Shown: one piece after another, positions 36,922 through 46,975 of the stretch
Layout of the letters: every line of letters begins with the position of its first letter
How positions within the stretch are numbered: the first letter of the stretch is position 1
NCBI RefSeq assembly: GCF_001020565.1
Contig: NZ_LDAS01000001.1
Location: 1,394,766 to 1,458,765, forward strand
Origin: Maribacter thermophilus
GTDB lineage: Bacteria > Bacteroidota > Bacteroidia > Flavobacteriales > Flavobacteriaceae
DNA length: 64,000 nt
Reading direction: 5' to 3'
The notes under the pieces: generated by a model
Told to the model about the DNA's origin: nothing
The model's database searches: none
The model's input: the letters and a program-made list of their open reading frames with translations, nothing else
Made by a program: the position numbers and the translations under genes

Positions 36922-37814
36922 TATGTAATTTTCCTCGTGGTATAGGCGTTATCGGGTTTTATAATTTTTTTGATCCAATTACCACCCTCTTCCCCATCGA
37001 ACTGATATATATATTCTTTCTTTTCCGTTGATTTTCCGTCTACTATAATTTCAGATTCCAACATACCGTTTTTATCGTAATTATAGGAAGTACGTATAGT
37101 GGGCACAAATTTTTTCTCTGTTACCTTATAATCAAATTCCTGCCGCTCAATAAGTAGGTCATTGGCATCAAAAACCTCTTCAATGGCCCTATTAGGCTCT
37201 CCTTTCAAAAATTCTTTCGTTAAAACTATTTTTTGAACCGTCCCATTCTTTTTTCGGGTAGAGGTTCTAATGGATTTTAAGGGCACCTCGTTTAATAAAT
37301 ACGTAACCGTATACTCCCCTTTATATTTTTTATACTCAACCAAGGTCTCATCGGTACCCTCATTATTGGTCCTGATCATTCTTACCAAATCCCCCTTATC
37401 ATCATAATGATAGATATAACTGTCTAAAAACTCTTTGTCGTATGAAATTATTTTTTCGATTACTTTTCGGTTAGAGGTAGTATCCGATTCAAAAAAGTGG
37501 GCAATGGAAGTACTTGGGTCAAATTTATTGTCTCTGTATGTTTCCGACCTTTTCTCAAGCAGCTCTCCGTTTGCATATTTGTATATGACTACATCATAAT
37601 CAGCATCATTGTATCTGGTAACAGATTTGGTCAACAACCCTTCTTTATTAAAGTTATATTCCTCTTTGCCATATTTGGTACTTACCAGACAGGTTTTAAC
37701 ACTGTCCCTTAGATCAAAGTCCTTCACGGTAAAGACCTTAACCTCTTGGGCATAGAAAAAAAGAGGGGAAACCAACAATGTTAATAAAATGATGCTAAGG
37801 TATTTTTTTGCCAT
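36888..37814 (-). CDS. Exported repeat protein, unknown function
   Basis: A 308-residue protein with signal peptide MAKKYLSIILLTLLVSPLFFYAQ. The rest is made of beta-hairpin-like units of the form 'Y..YN..G.L....', such as EEYNFNKEGLLTKSVTRYND, YIYHYDDKGDLVRMIRTNNE and TSYNYDKNGMLESEIIVDG. This resembles the YD/RHS-like or MORN-like repeats seen in many secreted Bacteroidota proteins. No enzymatic motif is visible. It overlaps the GNAT gene tail-to-tail by 34 bases. Location is probably periplasm or outer membrane. Confidence 0.65.
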   Translation of the reverse strand: MAKKYLSIILLTLLVSPLFFYAQEVKVFTVKDFDLRDSVKTCLVSTKYGKEEYNFNKEGLLTKSVTRYNDADYDVVIYKYANGELLEKRSETYRDNKFDPSTSIAHFFESDTTSNRKVIEKIISYDKEFLDSYIYHYDDKGDLVRMIRTNNEGTDETLVEYKKYKGEYTVTYLLNEVPLKSIRTSTRKKNGTVQKIVLTKEFLKGEPNRAIEEVFDANDLLIERQEFDYKVTEKKFVPTIRTSYNYDKNGMLESEIIVDGKSTEKKEYIYQFDGEEGGNWIKKIIKPDNAYTTRKITYYKTESEKKEE

Positions 37815-37860
37815 ATAACAAAATTACTCCAATTTCTTTCCTATAGAAATTATAATTGTC

Positions 37861-37895
37861 TAAAAATAATAAGGAGCAGTAAAACTGCTCCTTAT
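37861..37895 (-). terminator. Rho-independent terminator of dnaK
   Basis: A perfect 12-bp stem ATAAGGAGCAGT / ACTGCTCCTTAT with loop AAA (37869-37880 and 37884-37895) lies 35 bases past the dnaK stop. On the minus strand it runs into TATTATTTTTAG, a moderately T-rich tail. Confidence 0.8.
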
Positions 37896-37929
37896 ATTAT
37901 GTTGAAATCGAAAAATGTTGTTCTTACTA

Positions 37930-39840
37930 TTACTTCACTTCTTCGAAATCTACGTCTTCAACGTTATCACCTTCTTCGGTCGCACCTGATCCGCTAGCAG
38001 TATCTGCTCCTGGGGCGGCACCACCTTGTTGTGCTTCGGCCTGTGCTTTGTACATTTCTTCGGAAGCAACTTTCCAAGCTTCGTTTATCTTATCTAAAGC
38101 TGGTGTAATTACTGCCAAATCTTTTGACTCATAAGCTTTTTTCAATTCGGCCAAAGCTTCCTCTATAGGTTTTTTCTTATCATCTGATAACTTATCGCCA
38201 AATTCCGACAATTGTTTTTCAGTTTGAAAGATCATACCATCGGCCTCGTTCAACTTATCTGCAGTTTCCTTGGCTTTTCTATCACTTTCAGCGTTGGCTT
38301 CTGCCTCTGCTTTCATTTTCTTGATTTCTTCCTCTGTTAATCCAGATGAAGCTTCAATACGAATATCCTGTGATTTTCCTGTAGCCTTGTCAGTTGCAGA
38401 TACCTTGATGATACCGTTGGCATCAATGTCAAAAGTAACTTCAATTTGAGGTGTTCCTCTTGGCGCAGGTGGAATACCGTCTAAGTGGAACCTTCCTATC
38501 GTCTTGTTATCGGCCGCCATTGGTCTTTCTCCTTGCAGCACGTGAATTTCAACCGATGGTTGGTTATCTGCCGCCGTAGAGAATACTTGCGACTTTTTAG
38601 TAGGTATGGTAGTGTTGGCCTCGATCAACTTGGTCATTACACCTCCCATAGTTTCAATACCTAACGAAAGTGGTGTTACATCTAACAACAATACATCTTT
38701 AACATCACCTGTTAATACACCTCCTTGAATTGCGGCACCGATAGCAACCACCTCATCGGGGTTTACACCTTTAGATGGTTTCTTTCCAAAGAATTTTTCA
38801 ACTGCTTCCTGTACTGCAGGAATTCTTGTTGAACCACCTACCAAGATAATCTCATCGATATCGCTCTTAGACAATCCTGCAGACTTCAATGCGCTCTCAC
38901 AAGGGGCTATGGTTCTTTTTACCAAATCAGCGATCAACTGCTCAAATTTAGACCTGGTCAACGTTCTTACCAAGTGTTTGGGTCCAGAAGCGGTAGCCGT
39001 AACATATGGTAGGTTTATTTCTGTTTGTGCAGAAGAAGACAACTCTATTTTTGCTTTTTCGGCCGCTTCACGCAAACGTTGCAATGCCATAGGATCTTTT
39101 CTTAGATCCATATCTTCTTCGGCTTTAAACTCGTCGGCCAACCAATCAATGATTTTTTGGTCTACATCATCACCACCAAGGTGTGTATCACCATCGGTAG
39201 ACAATACCTCAAAGACACCGTCTCCCAACTCCAATATAGACACATCGTGTGTTCCACCACCAAAGTCGAACACCACTATTTTTTGATCTGTGTCTTTTTT
39301 ATCAAGACCATACGCCAAAGAAGCCGCCGTAGGCTCATTGATAATACGTTCTACTGTCAAACCTGCAATTTCACCAGCTTCTTTTGTAGCTTGTCTTTGC
39401 GCATCGTTAAAGTATGCCGGAACTGTAATAACGGCACGTGATACATCTTGCCCCAAATAATCCTCTGCGGTCTTCTTCATTTTCTGAAGAACCATGGCAG
39501 AAAGTTCTTGTGGTGTATACAAACGGCCTTCGATATCTACTCTTGGTGTATCGTTATCACCTTTAACAACTTTATAAGGTACCCTTTCAGCTTCTTTACT
39601 AGATTCTGAATATTTGTTCCCCATAAACCTTTTTATGGAGTAAATGGTTTTATGAGGGTTGGTTACCGCCTGTCTTTTGGCGGGGTCTCCAACTTTAATC
39701 TCACCACCATCAACAAAGGCAATAACCGACGGTGTGGTTCTTTTCCCTTCCGCATTTGGTATTACCACTGGCTCGTTACCCTCCATTACGGAAACGCACG
39801 AGTTGGTAGTACCCAAATCTATTCCTATAATTTTACTCAT
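37930..39840 (-). CDS. dnaK: Molecular chaperone DnaK (Hsp70)
   Basis: Cytoplasmic ATP-dependent chaperone that binds exposed hydrophobic peptides with DnaJ and GrpE. 636 residues, standard length. The actin-like ATPase opens [18 protein letters not shown] and contains [20 protein letters not shown] and [22 protein letters not shown]. The substrate-binding domain begins near [21 protein letters not shown], and the helical lid ends in a disordered acidic tail ([23 protein letters not shown]) with the EEVD-like bacterial ending. It is monocistronic. A 13-bp palindrome lies about 80 bases upstream. dnaJ and grpE are not adjacent. Confidence 0.98.
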   Translation of the reverse strand: MSKIIGIDLGTTNSCVSVMEGNEPVVIPNAEGKRTTPSVIAFVDGGEIKVGDPAKRQAVTNPHKTIYSIKRFMGNKYSESSKEAERVPYKVVKGDNDTPRVDIEGRLYTPQELSAMVLQKMKKTAEDYLGQDVSRAVITVPAYFNDAQRQATKEAGEIAGLTVERIINEPTAASLAYGLDKKDTDQKIVVFDFGGGTHDVSILELGDGVFEVLSTDGDTHLGGDDVDQKIIDWLADEFKAEEDMDLRKDPMALQRLREAAEKAKIELSSSAQTEINLPYVTATASGPKHLVRTLTRSKFEQLIADLVKRTIAPCESALKSAGLSKSDIDEIILVGGSTRIPAVQEAVEKFFGKKPSKGVNPDEVVAIGAAIQGGVLTGDVKDVLLLDVTPLSLGIETMGGVMTKLIEANTTIPTKKSQVFSTAADNQPSVEIHVLQGERPMAADNKTIGRFHLDGIPPAPRGTPQIEVTFDIDANGIIKVSATDKATGKSQDIRIEASSGLTEEEIKKMKAEAEANAESDRKAKETADKLNEADGMIFQTEKQLSEFGDKLSDDKKKPIEEALAELKKAYESKDLAVITPALDKINEAWKVASEEMYKAQAEAQQGGAAPGADTASGSGATEEGDNVEDVDFEEVK

Positions 39841-39917
39841 TCTATATGTTTTAAAATATTAGTCTTTTAATTTAAATCAACATGTAAATGTCAAACAATA
39901 TGCCAAGGGACAAAAAC

Positions 39918-39930
39918 TGACATGATGTCA
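39918..39930. promoter_or_regulatory. Palindrome upstream of dnaK
   Basis: TGACATGATGTCA is a perfect 13-base palindrome (6+1+6) between dnaK and the divergent serine dehydratase gene, 78 bases before the dnaK start. It does not resemble the CIRCE heat-shock operator. It may be a site for an unknown regulator or chance. Confidence 0.3.
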
Positions 39931-40007
39931 TTTATATGATTTAAAACAGGGTTAAAACAAATAGTCAAATACTCTACAAAAACACAAAAAAACAAGTAAG
40001 CTCAAAG

Positions 40008-40015
40008 TAACTTTG
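40008..40015 (+). promoter_or_regulatory. Probable -7 promoter element of the serine dehydratase gene
   Basis: TAACTTTG matches TAnnTTTG and lies 26 bases before the start codon. It is the same octamer as that found before fumC. No clear -33 TTTG. Confidence 0.4.
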
Positions 40016-40041
40016 TATTTTAGTAAACAGATTTTATATAA

Positions 40042-41475
40042 ATGTCACAAAGAGAGAGCATCAGCATTTTTGATATGCTAAAAATTGGTGTAGGCCCTTC
40101 AAGTTCACACACTTTAGGGCCTTGGCGAGCTGCCGAAAGGTGGATAAACGAGCTGAAAAAAGACAACATTTTTGACGAGGTCGTACGAATAAAAGCCCAT
40201 GTTTACGGTTCTTTGTCCTTAACGGGCAAAGGCCATGCCACCGATTATGCCATAATGTTAGGCCTTTTGGGCACAGACCCGGAATATGTTCCGATAGAAA
40301 ACATCCATTCGATGGTAGAAAAGGTAAAAGAATCTAAATTATTGGATTTTGGGGGAACGAATTCAATTCCTTTTGAGCCAGATATTGATATTGTTTTTCA
40401 CAAAAAGTTTCTCCCCTTTCATGCCAATGGGTTAAAGTTTGAAGCTATATTGAATTCTGGAAAGAAAAAATCAAAAACATACTATTCCATAGGTGGTGGT
40501 TTTGTGGTGGTCGAAGAAAGAAAAAACGCCAAGAAAAAAGATGCTGCCTTTAACACCTTCCCTTTTCCCATACAAAACGGGGAAGAACTGCTGGAGTGCT
40601 GCTCAAAAAACTCGAAATTAATCTCAGAAATTGTTTTGGAGAACGAACGCTCGCTCAGAAGCGATGCCGAAATAGATTTCCAGATCAAACGTATTTGGAA
40701 CACCATGTTAGAATGTATGTACATAGGTTGCCATACCGAAGGTAAACTTCCAGGAGGATTGAATGTGAAACGCAGGGCCTATGAAATGCACTCAAAACTT
40801 AAGGGCAATCTTCCGTATAACAGTCCAGAGGAATGGTTGCTGAGCATTCGACAGACCGAGGTCAAATTTCGCCAAATATTGCAGTGGGTAAGTTGTTTTG
40901 CCCTAAGTGTCAACGAGGTCAACGCATCGTTGGGTAGGGTTGTTACCGCCCCTACGAACGGAAGTGCGGGTGTAATACCTGCGGTACTTATGTATTATAT
41001 GGTGATAGAGAACCATGCCGGAAACTTTGAGCACATTAAACAATTTCTGCTAGTAGCTGGCGAAATAGGAAGTATTTTTAAAAAGGGTGCTACCATATCG
41101 GCCGCCATGGGTGGCTGCCAAGCAGAGATAGGTGTTTCTTCGGCCATGGCCGCCGGAGCATTAACAGAATTATTGGGAGGCTCACCCGAACAAGTACTAA
41201 TGGCCGCTGAAATAGCGATGGAACACCACTTGGGCCTTACCTGCGACCCTATAGGAGGCTTGGTACAGGTACCATGTATAGAACGTAATTCTATGGGCGC
41301 TATTAAGGCCATCAATGCAGCAGAACTGGCATTGGGGTCAGACCCTTCAGAAGCAAAGGTACCGCTTGACAAGGTGGTGCAGACCATGTGGGAAACCGCT
41401 AAGGACATGAGCTCTAAATACAAAGAAACTTCTGAAGGAGGGCTTGCCGTAGGTGTCTTCTTAAGTGATTGCTAA
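40042..41475 (+). CDS. sdaA: L-serine ammonia-lyase (iron-sulfur type)
   Basis: Deaminates L-serine to pyruvate using a [4Fe-4S] cluster; cytoplasmic. 477 residues, the single-chain form with an N-terminal beta domain fused to the alpha catalytic domain. The beta part opens SISIFDMLKIGVGPSSSHTLGPW. The alpha part holds APTNGSAGVIPAV, the cluster region ISAAMGGCQAEIGVSSAMAAG and the further cysteines in GLTCDPIGGLVQVPCIERN. All three expected cluster cysteines are present. Divergent from dnaK, and followed 59 bases later by the cNMP/CBS gene. Confidence 0.94.
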   Translation: MSQRESISIFDMLKIGVGPSSSHTLGPWRAAERWINELKKDNIFDEVVRIKAHVYGSLSLTGKGHATDYAIMLGLLGTDPEYVPIENIHSMVEKVKESKLLDFGGTNSIPFEPDIDIVFHKKFLPFHANGLKFEAILNSGKKKSKTYYSIGGGFVVVEERKNAKKKDAAFNTFPFPIQNGEELLECCSKNSKLISEIVLENERSLRSDAEIDFQIKRIWNTMLECMYIGCHTEGKLPGGLNVKRRAYEMHSKLKGNLPYNSPEEWLLSIRQTEVKFRQILQWVSCFALSVNEVNASLGRVVTAPTNGSAGVIPAVLMYYMVIENHAGNFEHIKQFLLVAGEIGSIFKKGATISAAMGGCQAEIGVSSAMAAGALTELLGGSPEQVLMAAEIAMEHHLGLTCDPIGGLVQVPCIERNSMGAIKAINAAELALGSDPSEAKVPLDKVVQTMWETAKDMSSKYKETSEGGLAVGVFLSDC

Positions 41476-41534
41476 AGTAGCCATGGCTAAAGACCGCTAA
41501 ACCGGGCAACCTAATTAACAAGTACCATGAAACA

Positions 41535-43454
41535 ATGAAAAACCTTATATCGGAACGCATTGCGGATTTTCTAAAGAACTATCCTCCTTTTAATTTAATG
41601 GACGACAAATTATTGGACACGTTGTCACAAGAAGTCTCTATTGTTTATAAGGAAAAGAACAGTGTTGTTTTTTCTATGGATGAAAATCCGCATTCCAATT
41701 TTTATGTTGTACATAAAGGGGCTATTGAACTTAGTAATACAAAAAGCAATGTCATTGCCGATTTTTGTGACGAAGGTGACATTTTTGGTTTGCGCCCCCT
41801 TATTGCCAAAGAAAACTATCGATTGGAAGCAAAGGCCTACGAAGAATCCATTCTTTATGCAATTCCCATAGCTTCTTTTAGACCCATAGCAGATTCCAAC
41901 CCCAATATCTCTAATTTTCTAACCGAGAGTTTTGCTTCCAACACCAGAAACCCTTACAACAAAAAAAATAGGATCACTCCACAAGAATCGCCCTATAATA
42001 TAGACACCGGAAAAGATATTATCTTAACCGATTTTCAACCCGTAAGATATTCTAAGAGAATTGTCTCTTGCGGCCCCCGGTATACAATCCAGAAGGCGGC
42101 ACAACGAATGACCAAAAACCGTATCGGCTCCATTTTAGTATGTGAAAAAGACCTACCCATAGGCATCATTACCGACAAAGACCTTAGAAACAAGGTGGTT
42201 TCCGAAAACCACCCCATTTCCTCTAGTGTAAAGACCATAATGTCGTCCCCGGTAATCACCTACCCCAAAAAACTAACCATTACCCAGGCACAAATGGCCA
42301 TGATGAAAAGCGATATAAGCCATTTGATACTTACCGAAGACGGTACCGTAAACACCCCAGCAGTAGGGGTCGTATCTAAAAACGATGTCATGGTCTCATT
42401 GGGCGATAACCCAGCGGTAATAGTAAAAGCCATAAAAAGAGCCCGAAAAATAAAGCAGATCAAAGAGCTTAGAAAAAGTATTATGGTACTTTTAAAAGGG
42501 TATTTGGAGCAAAACATACCCATGGCCTTGACATCGAAGATAATTTCGGAGTTGAACGACACTTGTATTAAACAAGTAATTCACATATCATTACAAAAAA
42601 TGAAAAACCCGCCTCCCGTCAAATTTGCATGGTTGGCACTAGGTAGCCAAGGGCGGGGCGAACAATTACTGCACACCGATCAAGACAACGCATTGGTTTT
42701 TGATGATGTACCCGAAGATCTGTTGCCCGAAACGACCCAGTATTTTTTAAGCTTATCAAAAAAGGTTACCAAAGGACTTAACAAAATTGGTTACGAATAC
42801 TGCCCTGCCGATATGATGGCAAGCAACCCACAATGGTGCTTAAGTCTTAAGGAGTGGAAAAACAAGCTTTCTTACTGGATTACAAACCCGGGTCCGAACC
42901 AAGTCTTAATGTCTTCCATTTTTTTTGATTATAGTTTGGCCTATGGCGACAGAAACTTGTTGGACCAAATGTCGGACCATATATTTAAAAGTGTAAAAAA
43001 ATATCCTATTTTCTTGGTCCATATAGCGAATGGAGCACTTCAGAACCCTCCTCCCACAGGGTTTTTTAGGCAATTTATTGTAGAGCAAGACGGACAACAT
43101 AAAGATTTTTTCGATCTAAAGAGCAGGGCCCTCAGACCCCTTATTGATGCCGCTCGGGTTCTTGTACTATCACATTCCGTAAAAAGTATTAGCAACACTT
43201 GGGAGCGTTACGAAAAACTGGCAGAAATAGAACCCAACAACCAAGAACTATATTTGGCATGTTCATATGCCACTAAGGCCCTACTCAAATTTAGAACCAA
43301 ACAAGGCATACTACACAATGATTCTGGAAGGTTCATTGAACTGGAAGCATTGACAAAAGAAGAGAAAATGAAATTAAAAAGAACCTTTAAGGCCGTAAAG
43401 GAAATACAAGAAGTCATATCCATAAGGTTTAAGGTTTCCAATATTTTAGGCTAA
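41535..43454 (+). CDS. cNMP-binding / CBS pair / DUF294 nucleotidyltransferase-like protein
   Basis: A 639-residue cytoplasmic multidomain protein. Domain order: cyclic-nucleotide-binding fold (about 15-130, NSVVFSMDENPHSNFYVVHKGAIELS); two CBS domains (about 170-300, GSILVCEKDLPIGIITDKDLRNKV and SHLILTEDGTVNTPAVGVVSKNDV) likely binding adenine nucleotides; a DUF294 nucleotidyltransferase-like domain (about 360-470) with ALGSQGRGEQLLHTDQDNALVF, in which GSxGR and the DxD-type acidic residues are kept; and the DUF294 C-terminal helical domain. It probably senses a nucleotide and modifies or regulates a partner. Its last base is shared with the start of the exonuclease gene, a combination found widely in bacteria. 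Confidence 0.9.
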   Translation: MKNLISERIADFLKNYPPFNLMDDKLLDTLSQEVSIVYKEKNSVVFSMDENPHSNFYVVHKGAIELSNTKSNVIADFCDEGDIFGLRPLIAKENYRLEAKAYEESILYAIPIASFRPIADSNPNISNFLTESFASNTRNPYNKKNRITPQESPYNIDTGKDIILTDFQPVRYSKRIVSCGPRYTIQKAAQRMTKNRIGSILVCEKDLPIGIITDKDLRNKVVSENHPISSSVKTIMSSPVITYPKKLTITQAQMAMMKSDISHLILTEDGTVNTPAVGVVSKNDVMVSLGDNPAVIVKAIKRARKIKQIKELRKSIMVLLKGYLEQNIPMALTSKIISELNDTCIKQVIHISLQKMKNPPPVKFAWLALGSQGRGEQLLHTDQDNALVFDDVPEDLLPETTQYFLSLSKKVTKGLNKIGYEYCPADMMASNPQWCLSLKEWKNKLSYWITNPGPNQVLMSSIFFDYSLAYGDRNLLDQMSDHIFKSVKKYPIFLVHIANGALQNPPPTGFFRQFIVEQDGQHKDFFDLKSRALRPLIDAARVLVLSHSVKSISNTWERYEKLAEIEPNNQELYLACSYATKALLKFRTKQGILHNDSGRFIELEALTKEEKMKLKRTFKAVKEIQEVISIRFKVSNILG

Positions 43455-44104
43455 TGAGTTTATTTTCCACATCTTCGAACCTACCCTCTTTTTGGCATGA
43501 TTACGCCAATCTTTTTAAACAAAAGAAAAGCAAGAATTTCGAGGAACTTGTTTTTGTTGTCCTGGATACGGAAACAACCGGTTTCGACAAAGTTCAAGAC
43601 AGAATTCTTTCTATAGGGGCCCTAAAACTAAAAAACAACATTATTCAGGCACATGAAGTTCTAGATATTTATATATATCAAGAAAAGTTTAATAAAGAAA
43701 CGGTTGCGGTACATGGCATTTTAAAGAACAGTAAACGCAATCGCGTGGAAGAAACGGTGGCCCTTCAGCAATTCTTAGCGTATGTGGGCGATGCCATTAT
43801 TGTGGCCCACCATGCCAGTTTTGATATCGGCATGATCAATATGGGCTTAAAGAGAATGGGGCTTCCAAAACTCAAGAATATAGTGTTGGACACTGGCACC
43901 CTCTACAAAAAGACACTGATCAAATCATATTTGGTACAACCCCAGCAGCATTACACCTTAGACGATCTAGCGGAGAAATTTGGCATATCAAAAAAAGACA
44001 GGCATACTGCACTGGGCGATGCCTATATAACAGCGGTCGCCTTTTTAAAATTACTTACCAAACTAAAGGAGAAAAAAGAACTTACCCTTAAAAATCTTCG
44101 GTAA
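43454..44104 (+). CDS. DnaQ-family 3'-5' exonuclease
   Basis: A 216-residue DEDDh exonuclease of the DnaQ/PolC-epsilon type. Exo motif I is VVLDTETTGFDKVQ, motif II is HHASFDIGMINMGL, and motif III is KKDRHTALGDAYITA with the catalytic His and Asp. It removes 3' nucleotides from DNA or RNA; it lacks polymerase or GIY-YIG extensions, so it may be a nuclease partner of the upstream regulatory protein. Its ATG overlaps the upstream stop (TAATG), making translation coupled. It converges tail-to-tail with purC, with adjacent stop codons. Confidence 0.9.
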   Translation: MSLFSTSSNLPSFWHDYANLFKQKKSKNFEELVFVVLDTETTGFDKVQDRILSIGALKLKNNIIQAHEVLDIYIYQEKFNKETVAVHGILKNSKRNRVEETVALQQFLAYVGDAIIVAHHASFDIGMINMGLKRMGLPKLKNIVLDTGTLYKKTLIKSYLVQPQQHYTLDDLAEKFGISKKDRHTALGDAYITAVAFLKLLTKLKEKKELTLKNLR

Positions 44105-45058
44105 TTAAGAGCCGGTAAGATATGCTAGAACATTATTCTCTATGCGCTCCAAAATGTGATCCGTTTCCGATTTCACAAAATCTTCTCCAATAATATTCTC
44201 ATAGAGTTCTATGTATCTCTGAGATACGGTTGCTATGTATTCGTCCGACATTTCCGGTACCGTCTGTCCTTCCAGCCCCTGAAAACCATTGGAAATCAAC
44301 CACTGGCGCACAAATTCTTTTGACAACTGTTTTTGAGCCTCTCCCCTATTTTGTCTTTCTTCATAGCCATCGGCATAGAAATAACGTGATGAGTCTGGCG
44401 TATGTATCTCATCTATCAAAACAATTTTACCATCCTTCGTTTTTCCAAACTCATATTTGGTGTCTACCAAAATCAGCCCTCTTTTGGCGGCAATTTCCGT
44501 TCCTCTCTGAAAAAGGGACTTTGTGTATTTTTCCAATACGGCATAATCACTTTCAGAAACTATACCCTTTTTTAAAATTTCCTCTTTTGAGATATCCTCA
44601 TCATGGTCTCCCATTTCGGCCTTGGTTGCCGGGGTAATAATGGGCTCTGGAAATTTATCGTTTTCTTTCATCCCCTCTGGCATGGGCACACCGCACAACA
44701 TACGTTTACCCGCTTTGTACTCTCTGGCTGCATGTCCGCTCAAATATCCCCTTATTACCATTTCTACCTTAAACGGATCGCAGGCATGGCCAATGGCTAC
44801 GTTAGGATCGGGGGTCGCGATCAACCAATTTGGAACAATATCGGCCGTAGCTTCCATCATTTTGGTGGCAATTTGGTTTAATATCTGCCCTTTATAGGGA
44901 ATTCCCTTGGGCATGACCACATCAAAAGCCGAAAGCCTATCCGTTGCTATCATAATCAATATATCGTTTTCTATGGTGTAAACCTCCCTAACTTTGCCTT
45001 TGTAAACATTTTTCTGGCCCGGAAAGTTGAAATTGGTATCAAAAATGGTGTTGGACAT
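44105..45058 (-). CDS. purC: SAICAR synthase (purine biosynthesis)
   Basis: Phosphoribosylaminoimidazole-succinocarboxamide synthase, step 8 (PurC step) of purine synthesis: condenses CAIR with aspartate using ATP. 317 residues, the longer form found in Bacteroidota. Motifs seen: [11 protein letters not shown] (N-terminal glycine-rich lid), [79 protein letters not shown]. Only 4 bases separate it from phoH upstream, so the two are co-transcribed. Confidence 0.96.
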   Translation of the reverse strand: MSNTIFDTNFNFPGQKNVYKGKVREVYTIENDILIMIATDRLSAFDVVMPKGIPYKGQILNQIATKMMEATADIVPNWLIATPDPNVAIGHACDPFKVEMVIRGYLSGHAAREYKAGKRMLCGVPMPEGMKENDKFPEPIITPATKAEMGDHDEDISKEEILKKGIVSESDYAVLEKYTKSLFQRGTEIAAKRGLILVDTKYEFGKTKDGKIVLIDEIHTPDSSRYFYADGYEERQNRGEAQKQLSKEFVRQWLISNGFQGLEGQTVPEMSDEYIATVSQRYIELYENIIGEDFVKSETDHILERIENNVLAYLTGS

Positions 45059-45062
45059 TCTC

Positions 45063-46016
45063 TTAATTTTGATGTTCTATTGTTTTATATGCGTCGATTA
45101 CTTTTTTCACTAATTTATGGCGGATCACATCTTTATCATCTAGATATATTACCTCGATTCCTTCTACATTTTGAAGTATAAGCAAAGCCTCTTTTAAACC
45201 GGAAATAGTTCTTCTTGGCAAATCTATTTGACCGGGATCTCCCGTAACCAAGAACTTGGCATTTCTACCCATACGGGTAAGAAACATTTTCATTTGGGCA
45301 TGGGTGGTATTTTGGGCCTCGTCCAGTATTACGAATGCATTGTCCAAGGTTCTCCCCCTCATAAAGGCCATGGGCGCTATCTGAATGGTTCCGTTCTCAA
45401 TATAATGCGCCAGCTTTTCCGTAGGGATCATATCTCTTAAGGCATCATACAAGGGCTGCATATAGGGATCTAGTTTTTCTTTAAGGTCGCCCGGTAAAAA
45501 CCCTAGGTTCTCACCTGCTTCCACCGCTGGTCTGGTAAGAATTATTTTCCGCACCTGTTTTTCTTTTAAAGCTTTGACCGCCAATGCTACGCCTGTATAT
45601 GTTTTTCCGGTTCCTGCGGGCCCAATGGCAAAAACCATATCATTTTTTCTGGCCGCATCTACCAAGCGCCTTTGATTCGCGGTTTGTGCCTTGATAAGTC
45701 TGCCGTTAACGCCATGTACCAAGGTATCACTACTTTTTTCAGAAGATTGGTATCCTCCCGAGGCATCGCTCGTAAGTACGCGTTCAATGCTGTTCTCGTC
45801 CAACTTATTGTATTTAATGAAATGCTCGGTAAGCATGTCAAAACGTTTATCGAACTCCTCTAATTGATCTTCGTCTCCGTAGGCTTTGATCTTATTACCG
45901 CGAGCAACGATCTTAAGCTTGGGAAAATACTTTTTTAAAAGATTGATATTCTCGTTTTGTTGTCCAAAAAATTCTCTGGGACTGACATCTGTAAGTTCTA
46001 AAATTATTTCGTTCAA
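45063..46016 (-). CDS. PhoH family ATPase
   Basis: A 317-residue cytoplasmic P-loop ATPase, likely RNA-related. N-terminal KH-like region (about 15-75), then the PhoH domain with Walker A GPAGTGKT (about 132-139), [22 protein letters not shown], Walker [13 protein letters not shown] and a Q-loop/arginine region [12 protein letters not shown]. No ATG is available at the start. TTG 46016 gives [17 protein letters not shown], the conserved beginning of Flavobacteriia homologues. It is followed by purC after 4 bases. The upstream region is shared with the divergent SAM hydrolase-family gene. Confidence 0.92.
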   Translation of the reverse strand: MNEIILELTDVSPREFFGQQNENINLLKKYFPKLKIVARGNKIKAYGDEDQLEEFDKRFDMLTEHFIKYNKLDENSIERVLTSDASGGYQSSEKSSDTLVHGVNGRLIKAQTANQRRLVDAARKNDMVFAIGPAGTGKTYTGVALAVKALKEKQVRKIILTRPAVEAGENLGFLPGDLKEKLDPYMQPLYDALRDMIPTEKLAHYIENGTIQIAPMAFMRGRTLDNAFVILDEAQNTTHAQMKMFLTRMGRNAKFLVTGDPGQIDLPRRTISGLKEALLILQNVEGIEVIYLDDKDVIRHKLVKKVIDAYKTIEHQN

Positions 46017-46054
46017 ATAGTGGGATTTTGAAGATTTTAATTCCCCAAGATTAA

Positions 46055-46085
46055 TTTCGCTTGGCTGTTTTTTTGCTTAATTTTG
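46055..46085 (+). promoter_or_regulatory. Probable promoter of the SAM hydrolase-family gene
   Basis: TTTC (46055-46058), a 19-base spacer and TAATTTTG (46078-46085) fit the Bacteroidota promoter pattern with one mismatch at -33. Transcription would start near 46092, leaving a leader of about 50 bases. Confidence 0.4.
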
Positions 46086-46144
46086 TAAATCAAATTTAAG
46101 TAAAATTTAAGTTTGTTTAACCAAAAACATATCAACATTGCTGT

Positions 46145-46975
46145 ATGGCAATTATCACCCTTACTACCGATTTTGGATTAAAGGACCACTTTGTGGGTGT
46201 ATTAAAAGGCTCTATCTATAGTGAACTGCCGGATGTACAAATTGTTGACATTTCACATGACATAGCTCCCTTCAACATACATGAGTGTGCCTATATTCTA
46301 AAAAATTCGTATTACAGTTTTCCGAAGGGCACGATCCATATCGTAGGGGTGGACTCTGAGGCCACACCAGAAAACAAACATGTGGTGGCCTTGGTAAACG
46401 GGCATTTTTTTATTAGTGCCAATACGGGCGTCATTGGTCTTATTACTTCTGAAATAAAGCCTGAAAAAGTTGTCGAAATCAACATTCCAGACCCAATACA
46501 TGGGTCGTTTCCTGTATTGAGCGTTTTTATACAGGTGGCATGCCATATTGCCCGCGGCGGTACGCTAGAGGTGGTCGGAAAACCATTTTCAGAATTAAAA
46601 AGTCTAAGGGAATTTGCCCCTAGAATTACCGAAGATGGCAAACGAATCGTGGGCAGCGTAATCTACATAGACAATTATGGCAACGTGGTTACCAGCATTC
46701 AAAAAAAACTGTTCGAAACCTATAGAAAAGGACGTGATTTTGAGTTATTGGTAAGAAACCATAAGATAAAGAAAATACATAACGCTTATAGCGATTTTAT
46801 AGATTACACTGTTGAAAAAAACAAACGAAAGGGAGACGGAGACCTACTTGCCCTGTTCAACTCTTCTGAATATATAGAATTGGCCATTTACAAAAGTAAT
46901 CTGGCCACAGTAGGGGGAGCATCCACTCTTTTAGGCCTCGACTATCGAGATACCGTCATCATCGATTTTCATTAG
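46145..46975 (+). CDS. SAM hydroxide adenosyltransferase / SAM hydrolase family (DUF62)
   Basis: A 276-residue cytoplasmic enzyme of the DUF62 family, which uses water or hydroxide to split S-adenosylmethionine to adenosine and methionine; relatives include halide-using fluorinase and chlorinase. The N-terminal ITLTTDFGLKDHFVGVLKG with the catalytic Asp, GTIHIVGVDSEATPENKHVV and FISANTGVIGLI mark the family. GSVIYIDNYGNVVTSI begins the C-terminal beta domain. The short form lacks the loop typical of fluorinases, so hydrolysis is the likely reaction. Monocistronic. Confidence 0.9.
   Translation: MAIITLTTDFGLKDHFVGVLKGSIYSELPDVQIVDISHDIAPFNIHECAYILKNSYYSFPKGTIHIVGVDSEATPENKHVVALVNGHFFISANTGVIGLITSEIKPEKVVEINIPDPIHGSFPVLSVFIQVACHIARGGTLEVVGKPFSELKSLREFAPRITEDGKRIVGSVIYIDNYGNVVTSIQKKLFETYRKGRDFELLVRNHKIKKIHNAYSDFIDYTVEKNKRKGDGDLLALFNSSEYIELAIYKSNLATVGGASTLLGLDYRDTVIIDFH

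Noticed and set aside
39918..39930. CIRCE heat-shock operator before dnaK
   Set aside because: The palindrome has a 1-base spacer and a different sequence from the 9-N9-9 CIRCE element.
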